A stretch of DNA of 64,000 nt from Bradyrhizobium sp. Tv2a-2 (GCF_000472425.1 NZ_AXAI01000022.1:1-64000); one strand, 5' to 3'; positions 51,877 to 59,905 are shown, counted from the first letter of the stretch. The notes: generated from the sequence alone by a model not told the origin. Translations and numbers: made by a program.

Positions 51877-53307
51877 ATGACCGCCACCGCCAAGAAGCCG
51901 GACTTCAAAGACTACATCGTCAAGGACATTTCGCTGGCCGAGTTCGGCCGCAAGGAGATCTCGCTGGCCGAGACCGAGATGCCCGGCCTGATGGCGACAC
52001 GGGAGGAGTTCGGTCCGAAGCAGCCGCTGAAGGGCGCGCGCATCGCGGGCTCGCTGCACATGACCATCCAGACCGCGGTCTTGATCGAGACGCTGGCTGC
52101 GCTCGGCGCTGACATCCGTTGGGTCTCCTGCAATATCTATTCGACCCAGGACCACGCTGCGGCCGCGATTGCTGCCGCTGGCATTCCGGTGTTCGCCGTG
52201 AAGGGCGAGACGCTCGCCGAATATTGGGACTACACCGCCAAGCTGTTCGACTGGCATGGCGGCGGCACGCCCAACATGATCCTCGATGATGGCGGCGATG
52301 CCACCATGCTGGTGCATGCCGGCGTCCGCGCCGAAAACGGCGACACCGCCTTCCTCGACAAGCCCGGTTCGGAAGAGGAAGAGATCTTCTACGCACTGAT
52401 CAAGCGTCTCCTGAAGGAGAAGCCGAAGGGTTACTTCGCGGAGATCGCCAAGAACATCAAGGGCGTCTCCGAGGAGACCACCACGGGCGTTCATCGTCTC
52501 TACGAGATGGCGAACAAGGGCACGCTGCTGTTCCCCGCGATCAACGTCAACGACAGCGTCACCAAGTCGAAGTTCGACAATCTCTATGGTTGCCGCGAGT
52601 CGCTGGTCGACGGCATCCGGCGCGGCACAGACGTGATGCTGTCGGGCAAGGTCGCGATGGTCGCCGGCTTCGGCGATGTCGGCAAGGGCTCGGCCGCCTC
52701 GCTGCGTCAGGCCGGCTGCCGCGTGATGGTCTCCGAGGTCGATCCGATCTGCGCGCTGCAGGCAGCGATGGAAGGCTATGAGGTCGTGACCATGGAAGAT
52801 GCCGCGCCCCGCGCCGATATCTTCGTTACCGCGACCGGCAACAAGGACATCATCACCATCGATCACATGCGCGCGATGAAGGATCGCGCCATCGTCTGCA
52901 ACATCGGCCATTTCGACAACGAGATCCAGATTGCGAGCCTGCGCAATCTGAAGTGGACCAACATCAAGCCGCAGGTCGACGAGATCGAATTCCCCGACAA
53001 GCACCGCATCATCCTTCTGTCGGAGGGCCGTCTCGTGAACCTCGGCAACGCGATGGGGCATCCATCCTTCGTGATGTCGGCCTCCTTCACCAACCAGACG
53101 TTGGCGCAAATCGAGCTTTTCGCCAACAACAAGGGTGGCAAGTACGAGAAGAAGGTCTACGTGCTGCCGAAGACGCTCGACGAAAAGGTCGCCCGCCTGC
53201 ACCTCGCCAAGATCGGCGTGAAGCTCACCGAACTGCGCAAGGACCAGGCCGACTATATCGGCGTCAAGCAGGAAGGCCCGTACAAGTCGGATCACTACCG
53301 CTACTGA
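51877..53307 (+). CDS. ahcY: Adenosylhomocysteinase (S-adenosylhomocysteine hydrolase)
   Basis: The 476-residue NAD-dependent enzyme cleaves S-adenosylhomocysteine into adenosine and homocysteine, relieving product inhibition of methyltransferases. It has FGRKEISLAETEMPGLM, GARIAGSLHMTIQTAVLIETL, the segment WVSCNIYSTQDHAAAAIA, the NAD motif VAGFGDVGKGSAASL and the C-terminal PYKSDHYRY that reaches across the dimer. The ATG at 51877 has AGGAAA upstream and is the family start. A terminator follows at 53334. With metK and the HTH-methyltransferase gene it forms a SAM-cycle block. Confidence 0.98.
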   Translation: MTATAKKPDFKDYIVKDISLAEFGRKEISLAETEMPGLMATREEFGPKQPLKGARIAGSLHMTIQTAVLIETLAALGADIRWVSCNIYSTQDHAAAAIAAAGIPVFAVKGETLAEYWDYTAKLFDWHGGGTPNMILDDGGDATMLVHAGVRAENGDTAFLDKPGSEEEEIFYALIKRLLKEKPKGYFAEIAKNIKGVSEETTTGVHRLYEMANKGTLLFPAINVNDSVTKSKFDNLYGCRESLVDGIRRGTDVMLSGKVAMVAGFGDVGKGSAASLRQAGCRVMVSEVDPICALQAAMEGYEVVTMEDAAPRADIFVTATGNKDIITIDHMRAMKDRAIVCNIGHFDNEIQIASLRNLKWTNIKPQVDEIEFPDKHRIILLSEGRLVNLGNAMGHPSFVMSASFTNQTLAQIELFANNKGGKYEKKVYVLPKTLDEKVARLHLAKIGVKLTELRKDQADYIGVKQEGPYKSDHYRY

Positions 53308-53333
53308 GCGACACGCGCGATTGCTGCATTCGC

Positions 53334-53367
53334 AATGGCCGGGCAACAGCCCGGCCATTTGCGTTTT
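53334..53367 (+). terminator. Rho-independent terminator after ahcY
   Basis: AATGGCCGGGC (53334-53344) pairs with GCCCGGCCATT (53349-53359) in an 11-bp stem with a 4-nt loop, followed by TGCGTTTTT. It begins 27 nt after the ahcY stop. Confidence 0.92.
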
Positions 53368-53654
53368 TGGGACGCGTGAGAGTCGTCGCATTGTTCCACG
53401 CAGTGATGGTGGAGAGACACGCTCGGCAAGTTGATGACGGTGTGATGCAGTCCTCGACGGTGGCCTACGGACGATTGCCGAACTGATGCGCCGAGGCATC
53501 ACTTTGCGTGACGTTTTCTTGAATACGGCAAGTTCCAGCCCTGTGCGCTTGAGGCGACTCGCGACTCGGAGTAGGACGTGACGGCATTCATTTAGTTCAT
53601 GTTCCGATAAATTCTGTTCCGCATCGTTGTCGTCTGTCAGGATACGCACAGGAC
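53368..53654. other. Gene-free stretch upstream of the ParA-type gene
   Basis: No convincing coding region was seen. A minus-strand open frame here continues into ahcY antisense and lacks family features. The stretch is more AT-rich near 53590-53620 and should hold the promoter of the ParA-phasin pair. No classical operator was found. Confidence 0.5.
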
Positions 53655-54317
53655 ATGTACGTCCTTGCTTTAGTCACGCAGAAAGGCGGAAGCGGCAAGA
53701 GCACGCTGGCCGTAGGCCTTGCGGTGGCCGCAATGGAGAACGGCGAGCGCGTGGCGCTGGTCGAGGCGGACCCTCAGGGGACAATATGGCGATGGAAGGA
53801 GCGGCGCGGTGATAGCTACCCGCGCGTCGATCGCGTGAGCGATCCCGCCTATATTGAGCCGGCGCTGGCGCGCCTCAAGGCCGAAGGAACCTGGCTTGCC
53901 ATCATCGATACCGCCGCGACCACCAATGCGGCGGCATTGCGCGCCATCGCACGCAGCGATCTCTGCCTGATCCCGGCGCGTCCGAGCCCGGCCGACATCG
54001 AGGCGGCGGTGCCGACGCTGATTGCGATTCGCAGGCTCAACCGGCGCTTTGCCTTCATCCTCAACCAGACGCCGGCGCGCGGCGGCCGCTTGAGCGAGGC
54101 CGCGACCTCGCTCAGTTCGCTCGGGCATCTCGCGCTGCCCTATGTCGTCCAGCGCAACGACCATCAGGACGCGCTGGGTGCGGGCCTGGGCGTGACCGAG
54201 TATGCCCCTGAGGGCAAAGCCGCGGAGGAAATGGTTGCGGTGTGGCGCTGGGTTCTGAAAAAGCTTGTCGAAGGGACGGTCGGTCATGAGCAAGACGCGA
54301 AACAGGCGGCCTACTGA
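53655..54317 (+). CDS. ParA/MinD-type ATPase, small, partner of a phasin-domain protein
   Basis: The 220-residue ATPase has the deviant Walker A QKGGSGKST with the signature lysine (residues 9-17), Walker A' region ALVEADPQGTIWRWKERR, and Walker B-like WLAIIDTAATTNAAA. ParA-type dimers usually form on the nucleoid and move cargo such as plasmids, chemoreceptor clusters or carboxysomes. There is no N-terminal HTH as in plasmid ParA of the large type, and no parB or parS is near. The gene runs 32 nt into the next, which codes a phasin-domain protein. The adapter and cargo are therefore likely encoded there, with PHB granules the best guess (inference). Confidence 0.9.
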   Translation: MYVLALVTQKGGSGKSTLAVGLAVAAMENGERVALVEADPQGTIWRWKERRGDSYPRVDRVSDPAYIEPALARLKAEGTWLAIIDTAATTNAAALRAIARSDLCLIPARPSPADIEAAVPTLIAIRRLNRRFAFILNQTPARGGRLSEAATSLSSLGHLALPYVVQRNDHQDALGAGLGVTEYAPEGKAAEEMVAVWRWVLKKLVEGTVGHEQDAKQAAY

Positions 54318-54966
54318 CGACAATGCCGTGCGCCGCTCGCTGGTGGAGTTGACCGCGGCCGTGCGGCAGGCCGTCGAGGATGGCTTGCTGGAAGTGCCTG
54401 CGAGCCGGGTGGCCGCGCTGGCGGAACATCCGCGGCTGGAGCGCGCCACGGAGAAGCCCGAACAAACTGACACGCCGGAGCCGCCGATCGCTCCGATCCG
54501 CACCGCGGCTGCGGAACCGCCGAAGAAGCAGGCATCGCGCGGCCGCGAAAGTGTGGCGTCCGGCAGCGCCGCCGAGATGATGGTGCAGATCGCCAAGGAC
54601 TATCAGAACAACGTGCTCGACAGCATCAAGGCCGGTCTGAATGCCGCGTTGGACCATGCGAAGGATTTTGCGGAAACGAAGCGAGCGGGCGAAGCGGCGG
54701 GTGATATCGGTCCGGCGAACGACGGCGTGAACGCGCTCGACGCTGCCGTGGCGTTTCGCGCCGAGGCGATTGTATTGATGCAGGCGAATGTCGCCGCCAC
54801 GGTGAATTATGCGCGCGACCTTGCCGGCACGCGAACAGCGGCCGAATTCGTCGAGCTCACGGCCACGCAGGCGCGCAAGAGTTGCGAGCTGATGCTCAAG
54901 CAGGCGGATGCGGTGAAGTCGCTGGGGCAGGCGGTCGCCAAGGACCGCACCGAGCGCAAGGGCTGA
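54286..54966 (+). CDS. Phasin-domain protein with basic N terminus, overlapping the ParA-type gene
   Basis: The 226-residue protein has a basic start (MSKTRNRRPTDDNAVRRS), a helix with VRQAVEDGLLEVP, a Pro-rich linker (residues about 60-85), then a phasin-like helical domain (VQIAKDYQNNVLDSIKAGLNAALDHA; ANVAATVNYARDLAGTRTAAEFVELTATQARKS; LMLKQADAVKSLGQAVAKD). Phasins coat polyhydroxybutyrate granules. The N-terminal extension before the phasin part is unusual, and short basic N-terminal peptides are the parts by which ParB and other partners stimulate ParA ATPases. The ATG at 54286 is chosen (AAGGGA upstream); it lies inside the end of the ParA-type gene. Confidence 0.8.
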   Translation: MSKTRNRRPTDDNAVRRSLVELTAAVRQAVEDGLLEVPASRVAALAEHPRLERATEKPEQTDTPEPPIAPIRTAAAEPPKKQASRGRESVASGSAAEMMVQIAKDYQNNVLDSIKAGLNAALDHAKDFAETKRAGEAAGDIGPANDGVNALDAAVAFRAEAIVLMQANVAATVNYARDLAGTRTAAEFVELTATQARKSCELMLKQADAVKSLGQAVAKDRTERKG

Positions 54967-55036
54967 TCGGCAGCCACTCGCCATCCGTCGTTTCGCGTAT
55001 TCGCCTGTTGTTCCGAATCCTCCACGCTGCCGGCAG

Positions 55037-55055
55037 GGTTAACGTAGGGTTAACC
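55037..55055 (+). promoter_or_regulatory. Perfect CtrA box (TTAA-N7-TTAAC)
   Basis: TTAA (55039-55042), CGTAGGG, TTAAC (55050-55054) equals the CtrA consensus of alphaproteobacteria. The site is embedded in the 7-5-7 palindrome GGTTAAC-GTAGG-GTTAACC. It lies 57 nt before the ATG of the 51-residue gene. No other perfect copy was noticed in the window. Confidence 0.6.
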
Positions 55056-55111
55056 GGCACGCTTTATGCTTCGAGGGCCGGGGCGGCTGCTCGAGAGGGA
55101 AGGGAAGCCCC

Positions 55112-55267
55112 ATGGAAGCCCAGAGAATTGCGGTCGACGCCATCGTTGCGTTGACCGATTGTGACCGAGAGGCGGCGGCCGCCTTCATTCGCAGGCTCTA
55201 TTTGGCTGGCGTGAAGGATCCGAAGCGGCTGACCTTCAAGGGCCTGCAGGCGCTGGCGCGAGGCTGA
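55112..55267 (+). CDS. Small hypothetical protein, 51 residues
   Basis: The ATG at 55112 is preceded by a strong ribosome site (AGGGAAGGGAAG) and opens a frame of 51 codons ending in TGA at 55265-55267. The product starts MEAQRIAVDAIVALTD, has an alanine-rich helix (CDREAAAAFIRRLYL) and ends KRLTFKGLQALARG. It is soluble, helical and slightly basic. I know no family. The stop overlaps an ATG (TGATG at 55265-55269) that is in frame with the LpxO-like gene. A perfect CtrA box is upstream, so expression may follow the cell cycle (inference). Confidence 0.6.
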   Translation: MEAQRIAVDAIVALTDCDREAAAAFIRRLYLAGVKDPKRLTFKGLQALARG

Positions 55268-55479
55268 TGCACCATTCACATCTGGTTTATTCCGGAAGAT
55301 CGCACCCAAATGGGCCGACATTGGCCGGCTTCGCGGGTGGTGTAGCGCTTTACCATCTCTGGTCATCCATCTTGCCCCCATGGTATTGGGAGACGGAGGA
55401 GCGGCTGCCTTGCAAGCGCCGCTTGCACGACACGATCGGGCCCAAGGGGCTTGGGGCCACGGTCGCGCGGGGACGGACC

Positions 55480-56409
55480 ATGTTAAAGCAGCTTCTCGCG
55501 CCGCAACTCGTAGGCGTGTATATTCTTGTGGCCTCGACGCTCTATGTGCATTTCCGCGGCAAGGAGCGGCTTCGATTCGCCCGGCAGCTCGGCGATCACT
55601 CGACCTATCTCGCACCCTATAACGTGCTGATGTACGCGGGCTCCGCTGTGCCGAACCAGCCGGTGATCCCGGTTGCGAGTTTCCCGGAACTCAACAAGCT
55701 CAGCGAGAATTGGGAGACCATCCGCGACGAGGCAGTGCGGCTGTTCGATGAGGGTTTCATTCGCGCCGCTGCCAAGAACAACGACTGGGGTTTCTATTCC
55801 TTCTTCAAGAGCGGCTGGAAGCGCTTTTACCTGAAATGGTACGACGACTTTTTGCCGTCGGCGCGAACGCTATGCCCTAAAACGGTCGAGCTGCTCAATT
55901 CGATCCCCAGCGTGCACGGAGCGATGTTTGCGATGCTGCCGCCCGGCGGGAAGCTCGGGGCGCATCGCGATCCCTTCGCTGGCTCGCTGCGCTATCACCT
56001 CGGGCTCGTCACACCCAATTCCGACAAATGCCGGATCTTGGTCGACGGTGTGCCCTGCGTCTGGCGCGACGGCGAAGCTTTCATGTTCGACGAGACCTTC
56101 ATCCATCATGCCGAGAACGCGACCGATGTGAACCGCATCATCCTGTTCTGCGACGTTGAGCGTCCGATGAGATACGGCTTGCTCAGGCACATCAATCGCT
56201 GGGTCAGCCATCACATCGTCAAGGCATCCGCGACGCAGAATGTCGAGGGCGAGGACGTCGGCGTGCTCAACAAGGTATTTGGCAAGCTCTACGAGATCCA
56301 CCTTCAGAGCCGCAAGGTGAAGGAATGGAACCGGAGCGTCTACTATACGCTGAAGTACACGCTGACGGTCGCCATCATCGGATTGATCGTGGTGTCGGCG
56401 TTCAGATAG
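55480..56409 (+). CDS. lpxO: LpxO-like aspartyl/asparaginyl beta-hydroxylase domain protein
   Basis: The 309-residue protein has an N-terminal membrane helix (QLVGVYILVASTLYVHF), the non-haem iron dioxygenase core with HRDPFAGSLRYHLGLVTPN and FIHHAENATDVNRIILF (iron His/Asp and 2-oxoglutarate Arg) and a C-terminal membrane segment (LTVAIIGLIVVSAFR). LpxO proteins add a 2-hydroxyl group to a lipid A acyl chain. The ATG at 55480 (GGGGA upstream) fits the family. An in-frame ATG at 55267, overlapping the 51-residue gene's stop, would add 71 residues of no family match. Other members act on proteins, so the substrate is not certain. Confidence 0.85.
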   Translation: MLKQLLAPQLVGVYILVASTLYVHFRGKERLRFARQLGDHSTYLAPYNVLMYAGSAVPNQPVIPVASFPELNKLSENWETIRDEAVRLFDEGFIRAAAKNNDWGFYSFFKSGWKRFYLKWYDDFLPSARTLCPKTVELLNSIPSVHGAMFAMLPPGGKLGAHRDPFAGSLRYHLGLVTPNSDKCRILVDGVPCVWRDGEAFMFDETFIHHAENATDVNRIILFCDVERPMRYGLLRHINRWVSHHIVKASATQNVEGEDVGVLNKVFGKLYEIHLQSRKVKEWNRSVYYTLKYTLTVAIIGLIVVSAFR

Positions 56410-56493
56410 GGGATTGAGCCGGCGCCGCATCCGAAGTGATGGTCGCCGCGCCGATCGGCCCGTCACATGGTTTTTCTGCCGGACCGAGGCCGG

Positions 56494-56958
56494 CTATAGG
56501 TCCTTCCACGAAGCGAATGTTGCGGCCTGGCCCCGCACGATTCCGTTTGCGTCCATAAGCTGCCAGACGATGCCGTCTTCTATCCAGAAGCGGCGGCCCG
56601 ATTTTGCGATCCTCTGGCCGCGGTAGCCTCTCGTGAAGCCATTGCGCCGGACCTCGTCCAGCAGACGTTGACGCTCTGTTCGCTCTGGAGCCTCCGCAGA
56701 GAGACGCGAGGGCAACTTGGTGAATTCAGACCAGGTGTAATCGAAACAGACCTGCGCCGCGTTGTTCGCATAGATGAAGTGCGGATCTGGCTCAGTGTTA
56801 TGGGCCAAGACCACGAACGGCGCTTCATTGTAGAGCCACGGCGGTCCCTTTCCATCCGCGACCAGCGGCTGTCCGACGAGACGGGCATAGCTGCCAGTGA
56901 GCAGATCGAAGAACGCGGAATCCATGCGCAGGTCACGGGAATCGAAGGAGGACGTCAT
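56494..56958 (-). CDS. MEKHLA domain protein
   Basis: The 154-residue protein matches the MEKHLA domain, a PAS-like ligand fold: FFDLLTGSYARLVGQPLV near residue 17, NEAPFVVLAHNTEPDPHFIYANNAAQVCFDYTWSEFTKLPSRLSAE and the C-terminal GRRFWIEDGIVWQLMDANG. Its function in bacteria is unknown. AAAGGTG precedes the ATG at 56956-56958, which I prefer to the longer frame from 57003. It is divergent from the ThDP enzyme gene, with 429 nt between. Confidence 0.85.
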   Translation of the reverse strand: MTSSFDSRDLRMDSAFFDLLTGSYARLVGQPLVADGKGPPWLYNEAPFVVLAHNTEPDPHFIYANNAAQVCFDYTWSEFTKLPSRLSAEAPERTERQRLLDEVRRNGFTRGYRGQRIAKSGRRFWIEDGIVWQLMDANGIVRGQAATFASWKDL

Positions 56959-57387
56959 TGTTGCACCTTTGCTCGCGAAGCGTGTGCCTGATGCGTTTGG
57001 CACGCACCTCGTTCGGATAGCTGTATCATCCGTCTTCGCGAGTCATCGATCAATTCAGCCATCAATTGATCGCGACCCGAGCCTTCGAGCAAAGCGTCGG
57101 CCGGCACGACAAGGCGCGCCATCAAGAGCGGAGACTTCCGAGATGCAATCTCAAAACGCATTTTACATTTTCAGTGCGTGCGGTCGAAGCCATCAGAGCG
57201 ATGCATCTTGCGAAATGACACAATGGTGTAACAGGCGTGATGTTCTACTAAAAATTGTCCGGTTACATCACGTCGTGCTCGACACGAGTCCCTGGCCTCA
57301 CATCCGACACATGGTCGATTGCATCGAGATGCAGTCGATCGATCCGCCGCCTCCGCAATCCAGGGACGCTCAGGGGATCTTTAGGCC
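56959..57387. promoter_or_regulatory. Divergent control region with two strong inverted repeats
   Basis: CGATCAATT-N8-AATTGATCG at 57047-57072 is a perfect 9-bp dyad. TCGATTGCATC-GA-GATGCAGTCGA at 57315-57338 is an 11-bp dyad with one wobble, ending 49 nt before the ATG of the ThDP enzyme. Much of the region is richer in A and T than its surroundings. Either dyad could be an operator; no coding region was seen. Confidence 0.5.
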
Positions 57388-59109
57388 ATGAACGCAATCA
57401 ACAAAATCTCGGCAGATCCGTATGACGTGATCACGGAAATGCTAAGGGGCCACGGGATTTCAATGTGCGCGGGTGTCACTGGCGGTGGCATTGTTCACTT
57501 CACCAAAAAATTGCAGCCTTATCGCAAGCTTCGCAACAGAGATACTCTGTCCTTTTTCAATGTCGGAGAATATGCGGCCGGTTTCTTGCCGCTCGGCTAT
57601 TACCTGGCCAGCGGCACAATCGCCGCCGCGACAGCCACGACAGGAGCGGCCACAAAGCTTCTGGGATGCGGACTCACAGACGCCAAACTACACAATATTC
57701 CCGCACTCTACATTGTTCCGCTTTCTCCCCGATCCGCCGCCGGATTTGCTCCGCTTCAAGATACCACCGCCCATGGGATGAATACGCTTGCACAGCTCGA
57801 AGCCGAACTACCGGGCGGCGTCTTTGTGCTGGATGAATTCGAGACCATGGTGCCGCAGCTAGAACGGGCTTTCGTCAGGCTTGCGCAGGGTCGCCCGGCG
57901 GTACTGGTTCTCGACCCTTCGGCTCTCGCCCGCATTCCCGCGGAGGCATCCTGGACGGTCGGGCCGGCATCGCGCTCTCTTCCCCGTCCGGAGATCGTTA
58001 TCTCCTGGCCATTGGATCGGCTGTCGGGTCGGAAAGTGGTCGTGCTGGTGGGGTCCGGGATGCCAACAACTGCGACAAGCAAAAAATTGGTTACGGAACT
58101 GGCCACGACCCTTGGGGCCGCTGTCGTCTACAGCATCAACGGCGCCAACGCCGTTGAACGCGAGAATCCCTACCTTTACGGCTATCTAGGATTTGGCGGC
58201 AACGACGCTGCCCGAACCGTGTGGACCGCGTTGGACGAAGAGACCGTGCTGATCGGGTTGGGCGCGGATTTCGACGAGTACACAACGGGCCTCTCTCCGA
58301 TTTTCTGCGGAGAAGCATGGCTTCTGAGCAACGACGGCAACCATTACGGCACTATGGAAGGCTCGTCCCGGCATCTGATCAACGGCGCCAGTTTTGAAGC
58401 GAACGGTCCGCTGGAAGCAATGGTTGACAATCTAACCCGGGCGATCTTGCGCGATCCTCCGGCAACCCGGCGATTCCCCCCGGCTTCTGATGATCTGAAT
58501 ACGCGACCGATTGAAGCTGCCCGTCCCGGCTTTGTGGACTTAGCGACGTTTTACCGACGTATCGATACTCTCTGGCAAAAAAATAGCATCGGGTTCGACG
58601 ATGTCTGTATGTCTTACAAGGATCGTCAATACATTACGCAACGTCCCAATCCGAATTGCCCCTTTTTCAGCCTCTACCGTGGCTCCGCGATGGGTGGCGC
58701 CTTCGGTCTTGGCGTGGGGGCGAGGCTGGGAGCACCGGACAAGACCGTCTTCATCTTTTCCGGTGACGGATGTTTCCGCTTTTTTGCCGGCAATCTAGCG
58801 GAAGCTGGCAGTCTGCGTCTGAATCTATTCGTTCTCAACAACCGCGTTTATGGCATCGTACGAAATGGACTTACCAAGATCCTGACGCAGGATCCGGTCG
58901 AGCGCTATCATGACAGCCTGGATGGTCTTAATTATGAGGCTATTGCGACTGGCTTCGGATGGGATTATGCGCGGGTCCGCCCCGATCTCGCCAATCTCGA
59001 TGACATCATGACGCGGTGCTATCAGCCGCACAGGTCCTCTTTGTTGATCGAGCTGCCGCTTGATCCGGAGCAGAACCTTGGGCCCAATCCACGCTTGGAA
59101 AACCTTTGA
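57388..59109 (+). CDS. Thiamine-diphosphate-dependent enzyme of unknown substrate
   Basis: The 573-residue protein has the ThDP-enzyme layout: an N-terminal PYR domain with the probable activating glutamate in FFNVGEYAAGFLPLGYYLASG, a central Rossmann-like domain (KVVVLVGSGMPTTATSKKLV) and a C-terminal PP domain with the ThDP/Mg motif SGDGCFRFFAGNLAEAGSL-to-NN. It is related to acetolactate synthases and decarboxylases, but key family-specific stretches are diverged (start HGISMCAGVTGGGIVHF). It stands alone, with more A and T at third positions than its neighbours, suggesting later acquisition (inference). The substrate is unknown. Confidence 0.8.
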   Translation: MNAINKISADPYDVITEMLRGHGISMCAGVTGGGIVHFTKKLQPYRKLRNRDTLSFFNVGEYAAGFLPLGYYLASGTIAAATATTGAATKLLGCGLTDAKLHNIPALYIVPLSPRSAAGFAPLQDTTAHGMNTLAQLEAELPGGVFVLDEFETMVPQLERAFVRLAQGRPAVLVLDPSALARIPAEASWTVGPASRSLPRPEIVISWPLDRLSGRKVVVLVGSGMPTTATSKKLVTELATTLGAAVVYSINGANAVERENPYLYGYLGFGGNDAARTVWTALDEETVLIGLGADFDEYTTGLSPIFCGEAWLLSNDGNHYGTMEGSSRHLINGASFEANGPLEAMVDNLTRAILRDPPATRRFPPASDDLNTRPIEAARPGFVDLATFYRRIDTLWQKNSIGFDDVCMSYKDRQYITQRPNPNCPFFSLYRGSAMGGAFGLGVGARLGAPDKTVFIFSGDGCFRFFAGNLAEAGSLRLNLFVLNNRVYGIVRNGLTKILTQDPVERYHDSLDGLNYEAIATGFGWDYARVRPDLANLDDIMTRCYQPHRSSLLIELPLDPEQNLGPNPRLENL

Positions 59110-59128
59110 CGATCGGCCGTAGAATCCC

Positions 59129-59176
59129 TCGGTCGGATCGCATCTTCGATGCGATCCGGACTCTCCCTTCGAGAGG
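59129..59176. repeat. Dispersed palindromic repeat between convergent genes
   Basis: CGGATCGCATC (59134-59144), TTC, GATGCGATCCG (59148-59158) is an 11-bp perfect hairpin, followed by CTCTCCCTTCGAGAGGG. It is the same core as the copy at 15411-15436 and lies between the 3' ends of the ThDP enzyme and hydrolase genes. Confidence 0.85.
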
Positions 59177-59203
59177 GCGAACCGCGCCGCGCCCGAGCGC
59201 CTG

Positions 59204-59905
59204 CTACTTCGGCTCGCCGATCGCAACCTTCAGCGTGCCGACGCCGTCGACGCCGCACTCGATCTTGTCGCCTGGCTTGAGCGCGGCAACGCCGGCGGGG
59301 GTGCCGGTCATGATGATGTCGCCGGCGCCAATCTCGACCTGCTGCGACAGCTTCCAGATGATTTCCGGCACGCTCCAGATCAGCTCGGTGAGATCACCCT
59401 TCTGACGCTCAGTGCCGTTGACCGAGAGCCAGATCTTGCCCTTGGCGGGATGGCCGATCTTCGATGCCGGCACGATCGCGGAGGACGGCGCCGACTGCTC
59501 GAAGGATTTGCCGATCTCCCAGGGGCGCTCCTTCTTGCGCGAGGCCTGCTGCAGGTCGCGCCGTGTGAGGTCGATGCCGACCGAGTAGCCGTAGACATGG
59601 TCGAGCGCCTTCTCGACCGGGATGTTCAGCCCGCCGCTCTTCATCGCCACGATCAGCTCGACCTCGTGATGCAGGTCCTTGGTCAGCGTCGGGTAGGGGA
59701 TGGTGGCGCCATCGCCGACCAGCATGTCGGCATGCTTGGCAAAGAAGAACGGCGGGTCGCGCTCGTCATTGCCCATCTCGCGGATGTGCTCGAGATAGTT
59801 GCGGCCGACGCACCAGATGCGGCGCACGGGGAAGGCTTTTCCTTCGCCTGCGACGGGAATGGAGGCCTGCGGCGGGGCCGGGATGACGAAGGCTGTGGCG
59901 TTCAT
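59204..59905 (-). CDS. Fumarylacetoacetate hydrolase family protein
   Basis: The 233-residue protein has the FAH fold: VRRIWCVGRNYLEHIREMGND near residue 27, the metal-binding glutamates in DLHHEVELIVAM, YGYSVGIDLTRRDLQ and the end GDIIMTGTPAGVAALKPGD. Members hydrolyse or decarboxylate acylpyruvates and aromatic ring-cleavage products. This small type matches acylpyruvase/isomerase-like proteins. The ATG at 59905 is preferred, where homology starts; an in-frame ATG at 59935 would add ten residues. It lies beside neither the pca genes nor a known catabolic gene, so the substrate is open. Confidence 0.92.
   Translation of the reverse strand: MNATAFVIPAPPQASIPVAGEGKAFPVRRIWCVGRNYLEHIREMGNDERDPPFFFAKHADMLVGDGATIPYPTLTKDLHHEVELIVAMKSGGLNIPVEKALDHVYGYSVGIDLTRRDLQQASRKKERPWEIGKSFEQSAPSSAIVPASKIGHPAKGKIWLSVNGTERQKGDLTELIWSVPEIIWKLSQQVEIGAGDIIMTGTPAGVAALKPGDKIECGVDGVGTLKVAIGEPK

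Noticed and set aside
51370..53649. 759-codon open frame opposite ahcY and the end of metK
   Set aside because: It is antisense to two well-defined enzymes. The part beyond ahcY (53308-53649) lacks a ribosome site and any recognisable motif.
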